Shown here: positions 35,639 to 46,539 of the stretch, piece after piece | Layout of the letters: each line of letters opens with the position of its first letter | Position numbering within the stretch: the first letter of the stretch is position 1 | Assembly (NCBI GenBank): GCA_033239005.1 | Contig: BSQZ01000029.1 | Coordinates: 4,795,001 to 4,859,000 of the forward strand | DNA: 64,000 nucleotides | Direction of reading: 5' to 3' | From: Lamellibrachia satsuma | Lineage: Eukaryota > Annelida > Polychaeta > Sabellida > Siboglinidae | Notes under the pieces: generated by a model | Seen by the model: the letters and a program-made list of their open reading frames with translations, nothing else | Told to the model about the DNA's origin: nothing | The model's database searches: none | Translations under genes and position numbers: made by a program

Positions 35639-38600
35639 CATTTCTGAACAATATCACATGCAAGTTTTTAGTCATGGGATGGTAGAAAGTATGTTGTGCT
35701 ATTCCTGTTAGATGCATTGCTTCTTGGGTGTCAAACTTTCAGGGGTTCATCTACGCCCCCATGAAGGAGTCACAATGCTCTGCGAACAATTACGTACAAC
35801 TGTTCACAGTGTCATGTGTCTTCTACAATTGTCCTAAGTTACTTAATAGTTACAAGGGCAAGACGATGACAGACGTTACTATACCCAGTGGTGACGGCTT
35901 TACTTTTGTACTTGTGTAAAAGTAATTCAACTCAAAACTACTTGAGTATAATAATATATTTATTTGTACTAGAATAATAATATATAATAATAATAATATA
36001 TTTATTTGTACTAGAATGTGTACAATTGAGTTAAAACAATGTTTACTGGGTACGTAAACCAGAGAGCAACGAGAGCATTTCGTCTTTAAAAAGAACTGCT
36101 ACACACATTCGCTATATTGTACAACAACACATCCTTTACAAATGAAACTTTGTTTAGAAGTAGACCCATATATAATTTAGTAGTAGACCTGTATATAACA
36201 TCCAGCCTTTCTTGACAGACATTTTGAATGAGATAATAAAAGTAATTAGTGTTCACATTACAGAAGGTTGTGGCATCAAGTTTAAATTGTGACAATGTGT
36301 AATTAAAACTTTTAGACATGTGAACCACTACCGTGAAAAGCTAGACGAGAGAGCACATTCAAACTGGTGTTATTGCATTTTAAGCAACTCTGCATAAAAC
36401 GCACCATAAATAAAAGTAAAAGGATTTTGTAAAAAAAGTACTCGAGTAAACCTACTTTTCAAAAGTACTTGAAGTAAAAGAAATAACAACAAAATCATGA
36501 GTAGTATTACTTAGAAATAACAACAAAATCATGAGTAGTATTATATAAATTACCCAGCTTGCATCTGGCAACTATTTTGCAACCACTCTGGCTATAACAG
36601 TGTTCCCAGACAGCCTTAGTTGGTCAATCGGTCTGCCACCCTTGAACATCGTGCTCACTTGGATGCTTGGAAAATTACATTATCGTTAATGAGAGCTCAC
36701 AACATCAAATAATGTCAGTTAAATACAGAACTAAATCAACGATGAGGCACAACTTGTCTTTTTACTGACATGTTCCAACGCAGTATAGGAGAGGCTAGAT
36801 TTTAGAACAGGATAGATATGTGGAGGTGTGACTGGATCTGACTAGCTAGACGGTTAATCAAGTAGTAGTAGTGGAAATTTGGCTTCTAGGGGGTAATACT
36901 CTTTCTGTAGCACTGTCCTTAGTAAAAGTAACAAAGAACTTTGATGCCTAGCTGATGAAGCCATCTGGTTTGTGAACCTCCACCTTCTCATGTCTTCTTA
37001 GACATGTGTTTTCAACTCACATAAATATTGAAATAACAGGCTTTAGCAGCTAGCTGGGTTGGTTACCTGGTGCTAGCTGGGGCTAGAAATGATCAAAAGA
37101 CAGACCAGTGGAACAGAGGCCTGCTATTGCTAATTGCAATTAAATGCCCTGTCAGGGTGAATAAGCCACTATAAGATGAAATGAAATCTAATTTAATTTA
37201 ACTGATTGCATTTCAAGAGTAAGGCTGTGCAAATAATGAGGGGTTTTCGACTACGAAAAGATGCTGCCAAATGGTAGAGTATAAATTTTTTACTCTTTAG
37301 TTCTGTAAACTAATCATTATTATGAATTTATTAGACATCTCAATATGAATTTTATTCATGAAATTAAAATAATATTTCATGCTGATGTAAGCCGGTAAGG
37401 TCACTGCTGACAATGGGCGAAAATCGATGCAGTTCTCAATCCATGGTGCGCATTCACTCACACATATCAGAATTGTATCAGTGTACGGGGATTATCAATA
37501 CAATGTCAAAATCGCAAATTTTAATATTTATAATAAAAAATGATGTATCAGAATATTACTGATTAATATGTTTCAATGGTGCAATGGAAATGTTTGCACC
37601 ATAAATTATTATGTTAGCGGACTTGATCTGCACATGATCTATGCCAATATTTGGCAGACTTCGTTCACTGAATTATATATAACAGTGGTTGTATCAACTT
37701 CCCAAAGATAGTTTTGTATGCAAATAGGATCGCAATCTGGCTAGCCATCAGCAGTGGTTTTGCAAAAAATGTAACGAAAATATATTGCAAAGTAAATGAA
37801 AGTAACATAGTAAAAAGTTGTGTTACTTCAGATGAAATTATTTTATTACAAGTAAAAGTATTTAGTCAAAATTGTACTTTGTTACATGCCAATTACTTGA
37901 GATAAGTATTCATATATTGTAACAAAGTACTTTAACTTTATTACATGACACCACTGACTATACCTGCCAGTGTTATGTTGCAATTTTGAGAGTTGGACTC
38001 CAAGAAGCCATCAAGATACTGACTGGCAGCAGCAGGATATTTATGTGATAACGTTGTGTATCCTGTCATTTTGTAAATATTGCTATCACTACAGTCACTT
38101 ATGAACTATCATGTTATTTTTTGCTAGTGTTTACAATGTAAGACATATTTCACCAACAAACTATCGTATGTCATCTACTTGTGGACCAGAACCTCACCTT
38201 GACATTTTCAAAGTGGATAGCACAGGTACTGGAAGCGCGAATACCAAGCTTGTCTTCATGTTTGCTGATGGTCAGTCCAGCTGAGTCAACGTCCACCAAG
38301 AAACATGTGATACCACGGTAACCCTGCAGTTTGAAAAATTATATAATTTTTTATTATTACATTAATTATAATGGTAATGTAGTAACTTTCAACAGCATAC
38401 TGATAATGCGACATTATAACTGGATGAAAATAACATGTGGCTAAATTCCTTACTTAGGCAAACACACTAACAAATTAAAGGAACAAAGTATGATTGTTTT
38501 TTATTAACCCCTGTAAAATTATATTCCTCAGCAAGCAATATAAACATGATGTTCTGACCAAAATATTCAAATAACATGGATAATGGTAAAATTATATTAA

Positions 38601-41600
38601 ACAAATTGCGGTTTCTTAAAATGCATTTGGACGATCAAGAGTTGTATGTTAGATTTAATTTATACTAAATAATATGATTTTATTATAAACATGACTAGAC
38701 TGTGTATTTTCCACAAGAGTGTGATTGCCTTACTTGAGATGGGTTTGTGTTTGCCATGACCAGGAAGACTGCTGCATGCTCGGCGTTACTGATCCACATC
38801 TTCTCTCCGTTCAAGGTGTAGCACTCTCCGTGTTTCGTCGCAATCGTCTTCAGGGCAAAGGCATCAGACCCCGAGCTTGGCTCTGACAGACAGAAACTGC
38901 CCACCTGAGATAAACATATTTATGGCATCAGATCATGGGTGAATTTGGTGTGCGTGTGTCGGGGGGATGGATTCTGTATTTTGAACAAACAAAAAGGGTG
39001 ATTAGTTAATCTGGTTGGTTGGCGGCCCAAAGAATAGCATAGCAAATATATAAACTTTTTTAACTTACCATGTTTGTGGCTAACTGTGGCAGGTAGTTTT
39101 CCTGTTGTTCAGTTGTTCCATATCGCATGATGAGCATATTGATGAGGGTGTTCTGGATGTCCACCAGCACACTCACTGACATGTCCACCTTTGCTAGTTC
39201 CTCGATCACAATGTTTGTTCCAAAGAATGTTGATCCAGTACCGTTGTATTTCTCATCGATTTCTACACCCATGAACTGTTGAAAAGAAAGTGCAAAATAA
39301 TGTTTATCTACTCACGTATTAGTTGGCTGAAAATATGATGCAAAACGGTAATGAAAACAAGATTTGCCATCCAAGCCAAAGGCCCAGATGGCAAGTGGAC
39401 AAGGAAGCCATTGGCTTATCGAGAGTCCAACAATGTTCATCTACTTATAACCTGCCCTCCTGAGATATGTCTACCTTGTTTTTAAACATATTCACGCTGC
39501 TAGCAGTTACACAATCTGTAGACAATTTGTTCCATTCATTTATTGTCCTCTGTGAGAACGAGTGCTTCCTGATGTCCAATCTACATTGATCCTTTACTAA
39601 TTTTACCTCATGTCCTCTAGTTCTGCTATCCTTCTTGAGTGAGAAAAACATATTTCTATCAATATTTTCATACCCATTCAATATCTTAAAAACTTCAATC
39701 TGATCTCCTCTTAACCTCCTTGTCTCTAGAGTTGTTAAACCACATTCTTTCAGGCGTTCTTCATAACTAAGGTCTCTCAGTTCTGTATCATTTTAGTTGC
39801 TCTCCTTTGTATGCGTTCAAGTGTATCTACATCCGAAACTATTGCTATTTTCCGAAAAAAACTCAAGACATATCTATTCCAAATTGCATTCCCACCATAA
39901 ATGTTCGGTTGTCCCTCGTTTCTGATACTGACTTTTGCGCGTCCTTGTTTACGATTACGCCTACTGATTCTGTTTTGTTGCGCCTCTGAGCTCAGGTTCC
40001 TGAGGATATAGGCGCCATAGAAGTCAATTATTATTATTATTATTATTCTTACGATACAGTCTCCATGCTTGTATACAGTATTCTAAATGAGGTCTAACTA
40101 TTGCTTTATAAAGAGGTATAATTAACTTTTTTCCCTTGTATGTTATGTTTCTTCTAATCAATCCAAGAATTTGATTACCCTTTGAAGCGGCAATACGACA
40201 CTGCTCAGAAACTTTCATATCAGCGCTTATTGTAACTCCTAAGTACTTTTCTTTTACAGTAGTACCCAGAACAGTATCTCCCATTTTATAGTTTACATTC
40301 AAGTTCCCATGTCCTGTATGTAGGCATTTACATTTCCCAAAATTGAACAACATCTGCCATTTCTCAGACCATTTCACTAATCTATCTAGATCGTTTTGTA
40401 AATGTTGTTTATCACCATCAGTATTAACTTTTCTAAACAGTTTTGTGTCATCCGCAAATTTCAGTACGTTACTTGTTATACTGTCGTCCAAGTCATTGAT
40501 ATAAATTAAGAATAATATAGGTCCCAATACTGATCCTTGAGGTACCCCACTCAAAACCGATTTCCAATTTGAAACTTCTCCATTTACTACAACTCGTTGT
40601 CTTCTGTCAATCAGCCATTGTTCTATCCAGTCAGTTATGCTATCCCCGATACCATGGGCTTTTAATTTAAGTAGTAATCTTTGATGTGGCACTTTGTCAA
40701 AAGCTTTCTGAAAATCTAAGTAGATAATATCTACTGGCGATCCCACGTCTATCCACTTAGTGATTTCTTCCAAAAAACATAACATATTTGTTAAGCATGA
40801 CCTCGCTTTAAGGAATCCATGTTGAGATGAATTTATTAATTTATGCTTAACGAGGAAGTCCACCATATGGTATTTAATTAACCTTTCTAATAATTTACAA
40901 ATCACTGACGTTAAACTTACTGGTCTGTAATTCTCTGATTTATTTCTCGAACCCTTTTTAAATAATTACATACATAAAAACATATGAACACAAACTCAAG
41001 CAGAAAAATAAAATTCAAACTGTATATTCTAGTACATGATACTAATATGTCACTACACCAATCTAATTCACAATATAATTACTATAGACTAAAAGAAGAC
41101 ATGTACAAAACACACGCTCATAAAAATGTTGACGAAAGCAATTTAAAAAAAACGGGTTGATGAAAAAAAATTATATTTAAGAAAACAATGCCAGAAAAAT
41201 TATGTTCTTTACTATATTATGGCATGCATTACTGCAAAAAATAGTGCTTTCAATACAAATCCATGCCAGGTCTGAAGAAGATTCAAGTGATTCTGTACTA
41301 ACCCCATGATCAAACAGGTCCTTGATTAATGAAGCTGGCATGTGAGATATCTCGTCCATCTCTTTGACCAGTGGACCTACAACTTCCCTCGCAAACTTGG
41401 CCACTGAAATAGGACCAACAGTGGACCATGGGTTGTGGAGTTACAGTGTACATATCTAACATATGCAATGTTATTCAAGTGTCCTCAAGAAACTATGATA
41501 ATCTGGGAATTGTTTTTCCAAAATTGCTTTAAAATCCACCCTCAGAATGTTGTGTCTAGCAAAGTTAGTAGATACAAGGAGGTGAATTAGATACCAACAG

Positions 41601-42231
41601 CATGTCTAAAACAATGTTGTTTGTAGATCCCATGAACAGAAAAACACTGTCTTGCGAGGACGTATGCTGACCAGTGTATAATTTAGGAAGGTGCATAACG
41701 ACAACAGCATCTACTATTTAGCATACATACATTTGTTTTAACTTTGAAACCTTATATACAACAACTGAGAAACAAATTATAAAGAAATGGATGCAGGCCC
41801 CTGTACATGGACATCAACAGAAACAAAAGAAATAGTCACAAGTTTTGGTAGGAAACAGAAAATAGGTCAACAAAGTTAATATATTTACTAGGATATTATT
41901 GCCGCTTGAATACTAATTCTAACTGAGCAATATTACTTTATTTCTGTTATTTATTCCTATGACATTAGTTTTGAGAGTCAGATAGCCACTGATCCTTACC
42001 AGATACCTTCATCATCTGTTCTTCTTCAGTAAGAGCTGTTAATGGGGGGTTGTGCACGTGGGTTGTTGAGTATCGGGTGATGCCCCGACTGAAGTGTCTA
42101 ATAGTTGCACCATGTGGAGCCACTAGTGGACACTTGTGAAATAATTCTGTCAACTGTGGCCATGCTGTGCACCGGCAGCAGGCAGATGAAGAGAATAATC
42201 TCACTGCACGTTTGGTAGTTCTTCTAAACAT
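28682..42231 (-). CDS. ACADSB: Short/branched-chain specific acyl-CoA dehydrogenase, mitochondrial (ten exons)
   Basis: Oxidises 2-methylbutyryl-CoA and related branched acyl-CoAs in isoleucine catabolism, passing electrons through FAD to ETF in the mitochondrial matrix. Exons in transcript order: 42231-42000, 41403-41303, 39275-39069, 38904-38734, 38323-38198, 35520-35428, 32245-32156, 31819-31682, 31115-31016, 28764-28682. All junctions are GT-AG and phases match, giving 446 aa (human about 432). Residues 1-50 are Arg/Ser-rich with almost no acids, a mitochondrial presequence. [14 protein letters not shown] (184-197) fits the acyl-CoA dehydrogenase signature, [17 protein letters not shown] lies near 402-417, and the catalytic glutamate is E424 in TIYEGTRN. 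Exon sequence follows ACADSB more closely than ACADS or ACAD8 ([28 protein letters not shown]). The introns are packed with repeats. The gene appears intact. Confidence 0.95.
28795..29262. repeat. 23-bp minisatellite, about 20 copies
   Basis: The unit is ACAGTTATGACAACAGTTAAATT with variants (TATAACAAT, missing ACAG). It lies just inside the last ACADSB intron, beginning about 30 bases from the exon-10 splice acceptor. Confidence 0.92.
29270..31015 (-). other. ACADSB last intron, remainder
   Basis: Between the 23-bp minisatellite and exon 9 I see AT-rich sequence without a recognised element or exon. ORFs here are short and unsupported. Confidence 0.5.
31845..31918. repeat. 25-bp direct repeat, three copies
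   Basis: The unit TCATTTAGTGCAGGTTGAAAATAT is tandemly repeated about 25-70 bases upstream of the exon-8 acceptor of ACADSB. Confidence 0.9.
32432..32752 (+). mobile_element. tRNA-derived SINE, full-length copy B
   Basis: The head is GGGGTGCGGTGGCATAGCAG followed by TTAGAACGT (A-box-like), with GGCTCGAATAC (B-box-like). The body has GAGTACCTGGCTACAGACAG, and the tail has GGGGGTGAAGTATAAAACGG and ACTGGATACAGCGCTAAATA. It lies in the ACADSB intron between exons 6 and 7, opposite to the gene. Together with copy A at 2085-2399 it defines the family. Confidence 0.82.
32843..33625 (-). mobile_element. L2/CR1-like LINE, 3' fragment
   Basis: On the minus strand, 33610-33290 reads [20 protein letters not shown], then [19 protein letters not shown] and [14 protein letters not shown], the standard RT region after the catalytic box. 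Then 33150-32990 gives [20 protein letters not shown] followed by WNEL, the C-terminal 'AFS.AAP..WN.LP' module. A frameshift separates the two. The 3' tail near 32845-32900 also occurs at 39955-40046. The 5' truncation coincides with the start of the 48-bp minisatellite. Confidence 0.82.
33650..35215. repeat. 48-bp minisatellite with higher-order structure, about 32 copies
   Basis: The unit reads roughly ATGATTCTAAAACAAGCCAT AGAGGAGACCAGACAGGTGT GTCCCAAA. Variants (CCGAAATG, TGGTGGAG, AAATATTTCTAAAATAAG) recur in order: the variant block at 34378-34440 is repeated at 34666-34728, exactly 288 bp (six units) away. Being a multiple of three, the array keeps long ORFs open in several frames on both strands (402 codons on plus, 434 on minus). 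It lies in an ACADSB intron and is unlikely to encode protein. Units degenerate and shorten after about 34940. Confidence 0.94.
35594..35639. repeat. (TTG)n microsatellite
   Basis: About 15 TTG copies in the ACADSB intron just upstream of exon 6. Confidence 0.95.
36780..37150 (+). repeat. Dispersed repeat, copy 1 (partner at 44690-44995)
   Basis: Shared blocks are CTTAGTAAAAGTAACAAAGA versus CTTGTAAAACTAACAAAGA, CTGATGAAGCCATCTGG versus CTGATGATGCCTTTTGG, ACCTCCACCTTCTC versus GCCCCCACCTTCCC, AGCAGCTAGC, and GACAGACCAGTGGAAC versus GACAGGCCAGTGCAAC. The copies are diverged and non-coding. Confidence 0.6.
39370..40962 (-). mobile_element. CR1/jockey-like LINE (RT domain and 3' end), interrupted by another LINE
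   Basis: On the minus strand the RT begins near 40960 ([20 protein letters not shown]) and is open from 40905 to 40024: [39 protein letters not shown] and the catalytic FADDTKLF box are all present. The C-terminal part resumes at about 39830 and ends in the 3' UTR at 39370. Between them (39834-40046) sits a second element. The copy is 5'-truncated, so ORF1 and the endonuclease are absent. It is related to 3112-3900 and sits in the ACADSB intron between exons 2 and 3, in gene orientation. Confidence 0.9.
39834..40046 (+). mobile_element. L2-like LINE 3' end nested inside the CR1-like LINE
   Basis: The plus strand reads [19 protein letters not shown] and a stop (a typical LINE C-terminus), then a 3' UTR whose CCTCTGAGCTCAGGTTCCTG AGGATATAGG block matches, reversed, the LINE at 32843-33625. 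It ends in (TTA)n at 40026-40046. The host LINE is cut between GTATCTACATCC and CTTACGATACAG; the uninterrupted copy at 3570-3595 shows the join. Confidence 0.85.
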
Positions 42232-42509
42232 TCTCCCTGGAAAAAGTTGCGTAACGTGTGGATCAGTATCAAACTTAGATAATCTTGATGTATTAATACA
42301 TTTTTTAACGTGAATAGATTAATTAGACTGCTGATAATAATAATTTTTTCACAGTCAATCTTATCTTTTTTTCGTTGTAGCATTTCAACAGCTTTCAACT
42401 ACGTTCATCATGCTGACTACCACTAGATGGCGAGCGAGGGCTGGTACCGTCTCTCTCATGTCTACAACCCCCAGGGGAGCCACCCAGACTGAGGCTGCTG
42501 TGACAGCAT

Positions 42510-43030
42510 CTGTGTACACCATCAAGTGGTAGTTAGTCTGTGTACACCTGTGTACACCATCAAGTGGTAGTTAGTCTGTGTATACCTGTGTACACCATCA
42601 AGTGGTAGTTAGTCTGTGTACACCTGTGCACACCATCAAGTGGTAGTTAGTCTGTGTACACCTGTGTACACCACCAAGTGGTAGTTAGTCTGTGTACACC
42701 TGTGCACACCATCAAGTGGTAGTTAGTCTGTGTATACCTGTGTACACCATCAAGTGGTAGTTAGTCTGTGTACACCTGTGCACACCATCAAGTGGTAGTT
42801 AGTCTGTGTACACCTGTGTACACCATCAAGTGGTAGTTAGTCTGTGTACACCTGTGCACACCATCAAGTGGTAGTTAGTCTGTGTATACCTGTGTACACC
42901 ATCAAGTGGTAGTTAGTCTGTGTACACCTGTGCACACCATCAAGTGGTAGTTAGTCTGTGTATACCTGTGTACACCATCAAGTGGTAGTTAGTCTGTGTA
43001 CACCTGTGCACACCATCGAGTGGTAGTTAG
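42510..43030. repeat. 38-bp minisatellite, about 13 copies
   Basis: The unit is CACCATCAAGTGGTAGTTAG TCTGTGTACACCTGTGTA with GTGCA/GTGTA and TACA/TATA variants that alternate in a partly regular way. It lies just upstream of the ACADSB start. Confidence 0.94.
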
Positions 43031-43359
43031 TTTGATGAAAGCTGTAAAAATATCAAAACATTAATTGTGAACTGTTGTTTGTAAGAACGAGGCAGTCTGC
43101 ATTAACAATGAGCAGGCAGCAATCGGTCGTATTTTATTTTGTCATGTGTGATTATTTTTCATAGTCAACCATATCTTTTTTCTTTGTAATGTTTCGCTTG
43201 CTTTAAGCTGCCTTTATCACACCAACTACTGTTAATGGCATCACTGGTGGGCAGTACTTCATCTTCTATACACTAGGTGGCCCACATACACCACACCCTC
43301 CTTGGGCCAGGGTTACACAATTCTGAGTTGGGTGAGCAGATCTGCAAATGACAGCAAAA

Positions 43360-43580
43360 ATGTTTCTTATTCACAGAGCAGCTCTGTGAATTACGACAAC
43401 AAATGTTCTCAGCTCTATGAATAATGGCAAAATTTATACTTATTCGCAGAGCAGCTCTATGAATTATGGCAAAAGGTATTCTTATTCACAGAGCAGCTTT
43501 GCAAATTATGACAAATTGTAATCTTATTGGCCAAGCAGCTCTGGGGAGGACTGATTATGGAAAGAGTTATTCTTATCTGC
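43360..43580. repeat. Degenerate tandem repeat with CACAGAGCAGCTCTGTG palindromes
   Basis: Four units of about 60-70 bp share TTATTCACAGAGCAGCTCTG and GAATTATGGCAAAA. The core is a near-perfect palindrome. A related stretch occurs at 53555-53605 (CTGCTCTATGAATTATAATA, then TTCACAGAGGAGCTT). Confidence 0.8.
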
Positions 43581-43689
43581 ACATTAGGCTGTGACAATGG
43601 CTTCGAGTCGTATATTTAGATTTCCTGTTATGTGAACCATATTTTTTAGCACGATAGAGTGAGGTTGGGACCCTTGCTACACCCGTCAC

Positions 43690-43785
43690 TATAACATAGG
43701 GAATATAGTGTGTGCGTGTGTGTGTATGCATGCGTGTGTGTGTGTGCAAGTGCATGCGTGTGCGTGTGTGTGCAAGTGCATCCGT
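43690..43785. repeat. (GT)n-rich microsatellite
   Basis: An interrupted GTGTGTGCATGC-type run; the minus-strand translation MHLHTHTRMHTHTRTH is an artefact. Confidence 0.85.
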
Positions 43786-43857
43786 GCTATAGTGAATAAC
43801 CAGGACAGATTTTTATGAACTAATAACCATGCATACATTTTACAATCAGTGGATAAT

Positions 43858-44066
43858 TTAGATAAAAAGTTACATTTACAAGCAAAAGTTTAATTGTCAC
43901 AATCCAGAACAACTGACAGACAATGCCAGCAGGCCAGTGCCAGCAGGGCAATGCCAGCAGGACAATGACCGCAGGGCAATGCCAGCCGGACAATGACCGC
44001 AGGGCAATGCCAGCAGGGGAACATACCACATTTGTGATAGCCGGGAGTAGGCACTATTTCGTTACA
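43858..44066 (-). mobile_element. Putative LTR of a gypsy-type element (left copy)
   Basis: Similar in the same orientation to 47828-47978: AAGCAAAAGTTTAATTGTCA, ACTGACAGACAAT, CAGCAGGGGAACATACC, then TTTGTGATAGCCGGGAGTAG and GCACTATTTCGTTACA. Read on the minus strand both copies begin TGTAAC, the usual TG start of an LTR, which implies a minus-strand element. This copy contains an extra tandem expansion of GGCAATGCCAGCA-like units (43920-44020). Confidence 0.6.
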
Positions 44067-44434
44067 TCTCTCCTAACATAAAAAGAATTTGATCTAAATG
44101 TGAATTTGACATCAAATAATAATAATAGGAATTCCACATTAGCACAGCAGAAGAGTCAGTTTAACTGTTAACTGTTTGAATGTTCACAGTTGCATTGCAC
44201 CTTAATTATAACCCTGAAGTCTGATATTTGGCTTACGCAGACACTTCGAGCATGTCTGGAGTGTGAGCTTATGTAGACTCAGCAGACACATCTGACTGCT
44301 CAGCATGATCAGCACCAGAAACATGTGGCTGTCTAGCCGGTGTTTTCAGTCGTGCCGTTGCCAGATATGGGGTCATCATCATTATCAAACTGTTCCTGTG
44401 ACAGAAATAGTCTGGGGACATCTTAAAGTCGCAA

Positions 44435-44674
44435 TCAGTCCCCCCATAGTCCGCGATATTTTGTCCGGTCAATCGCCATCTCTGTGAGTCTTACAAGGTC
44501 TCTGCCCGACCGTAACTTCACACCCTTCTCTTTGAGGTCTGAGTGAAACATGTCAAATATGTTGGTGGTGCGCCTACCAACTCGGCCTCTGTATTGATTT
44601 GACCCAGCAACCACAAACTGCAGGGACAGTTGTGCGGGGGCATCCTCGGGCATGCGCAACCCACGGCCGAACAT
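44435..44674 (-). other. Possible coding remnant of unknown origin
   Basis: A minus-strand frame reads MFGRGLRMPEDAPAQLSLQF, then FHSDLKEKGVKLRSGRDLVR and LTEMAIDRTKYRGLWGD. The ending resembles the C-termini of some LINE RT proteins (...L......LA.DR..WR). It continues into the frame 44472-44269 without a clear gene structure. Confidence 0.3.
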
Positions 44675-44689
44675 GGATACTTTTCAAAA

Positions 44690-45115
44690 TACTATTGCTA
44701 GAGGGTCATTCCAGTAGTAGTATCAGCAATGTGGCCAATCAGGATTCAGGGAAACTGGACATGGGTAAGGCTGAATACTCTGGCCAGAAGTTCTTGGCAC
44801 TTTCCCTTGTAAAACTAACAAAGAAATTTTTCGCATAACTGATGATGCCTTTTGGCTTGGGAGGCCCCCACCTTCCCTCAACCCACAGACAGCACATGTC
44901 TTATCAGCATGGACACATCAGCAGCTAGCACGGTTAGTTAGCTGGGGCATGGAAACCATGATGACAGACAGGCCAGTGCAACCGAGTCCTGTTGTTGTCA
45001 AAGAAAAGTCTAGATGGCATTGGAATGAACAGGTCTGCCAGGGGGTGAAGTGTAAAGCGCTTTGAGCAGTCCTAAGGACTGGATACAGCGCTATATAAGG
45101 ACATACCTTTTACTA
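44690..45115 (+). mobile_element. Dispersed repeat copy 2 followed by a SINE tail
   Basis: 44690-44995 matches the repeat at 36780-37150. 44998-45115 matches the SINE 3' body and tail (GGGGGTGAAGTGTAAAGCGC, TTTGAGCAGTCCTAAGGACT, GGATACAGCGCTATATAAGG). The tail here keeps the paired AAAGCGC/GCGCTATATAA motif best. Confidence 0.65.
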
Positions 45116-45985
45116 TTACAAGTGCTACTAAAAATCCTGATCTTATTTGCAAAATCAAGTTTGATTTGGAAAATCATGTCTGAAAAAATTAAGTTTGCCA
45201 TCTATTAAGTTATGTAGGAGAGAAAGTAACAGGACAAAAACAGGTTATTTAGATTGTGATTATAACGTACACCAGTACATTATAAGTGTACTTTCATGTG
45301 ACAATGTTGTGTTATGAAAAGTCATTATAAATTATATACAAAATCTAACTTGACATTTATTGATAACCATGTCCAAAGTATTTGGAATAGTATTTGAAAA
45401 TTTCAATTTCAAATACTTTAGGGAACTATTTAAATACAAATACTTTCATTTAATCAATGTCAAATACAAATACTTAAAAATGTATTTAAATACTTTCAAA
45501 TACAAATGTATTTGACCCCATATATGACGTTGGCATCTCTGATACATCAGCACAGCCCAAGTCCACATTTAACAGCGTTTCTTGGGATGGTGTACTCCTG
45601 ATATCTCGTCGACTGCGTCGATACATGCACGTACCAACTCGGACATCATACGAACGAGGTCCTGCGTCTCCGTCACAGGTCTTCTTGCCTGGAAGCCGTA
45701 GGCACACACTACCACTAGTATTCAGTCCTGGCAGTGGATGTGAGTGTGCATTGTAGTAGTACTCCTGCTTTGCCTTGGCAGCTAATGGCGCACGACTGTC
45801 ACTCACAGCAGAATGACGTGGCTGTAGCAGAGGAGCAGCCATGGGAAGCAGCGTCTTGCATCTATGACCCATAAGTCTCTGAGAAGGACTAGTGCCCATG
45901 CCCTCAGATGGTGCATTACACCAGTCGAGGAGCACTAGGAACTCTGACATTCCCTCCCCCTCGTCCTTTCTTCACTGCATTCTCA
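45116..45985. other. No gene recognised
   Basis: AT-rich sequence with TTTAAATAC/CAAATACAAATAC repetitions at about 45375-45520, then a 154-codon minus-strand ORF (45950-45486) without family resemblance. Its position between the LTR-like repeats makes retroelement-derived sequence possible. Confidence 0.35.
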
Positions 45986-45989
45986 GCCT

Positions 45990-46250
45990 TCCCGTTTCAC
46001 TGTGCATAGTGTGGTGTTGACGTCACATGCTGGAAACACCACTTCTTTGTAACACTAATAAACTCAGCAGATGCAAACTGTGACATATTGTCTGAAACCA
46101 CAAGATCTGGTATGCCATGTATGGTGAACAGAGATGACAGTACTCTGATTACACTTTGTGACGTCACATTTCGGGTGATATACTCTACCTCCAATTAATT
46201 TATAAAATAGTCACACACACCACCAACAATGTGTACCCATGCAGTTGAGG
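45990..46250 (-). mobile_element. Gypsy-type integrase core remnant
   Basis: The minus-strand frame reads MEVEYITRNVTSQSVIRVLS, then FTIHGIPDLVVSDNMSQFAS and AEF: the second catalytic aspartate region of a retroelement integrase (V.DN...F.S..F). Upstream on the same strand, 46245-46197 continues the domain through one stop codon. It is a broken, inactive remnant. Confidence 0.75.
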
Positions 46251-46539
46251 GACCAAATACTGTTTGGTATGTCAGTCTGTGTATGCGAAACATTGCTTTG
46301 CAAGGAAGACTTAACACTAGGTAAAGTGTTAGATATGTGCCGAGCATCGTAGCTGTCGCACAAGCAGATGCAGGAAGTACCGGTAGACAATGGAGCATCA
46401 TTGCCCATAGGAAGACAGTCAATGCAGTTCACAAGGCAAGAGAGACAAGCCAAGATATCAACAGAAATCATGGTCAGGCAAGGTCTATGAAGCGTCATGC
46501 TCTGAAAACGTTGTGTATCAACCTCAGGAAGTGTCATCT

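Larger units (their letters stand above)
35521..38197 (-). other. ACADSB intron 5, AT-rich remainder
   Basis: Besides the two repeats above, several blocks rich in TACTTTT/AAGTA (35885-35945, 36430-36480, 37775-37955) show partial inverted similarity, with CAGTGGTG-like or CACCACTG-like ends at 35888 and 37950. They could be remnants of hAT-type elements. I could not define boundaries or a target duplication. Confidence 0.3.

Noticed and set aside
37684..37956. CAGTGGTT...CACCACTG as a hAT-type transposon
   Set aside because: The terminal similarity is only seven or eight bases, and no 8-bp target duplication is visible.
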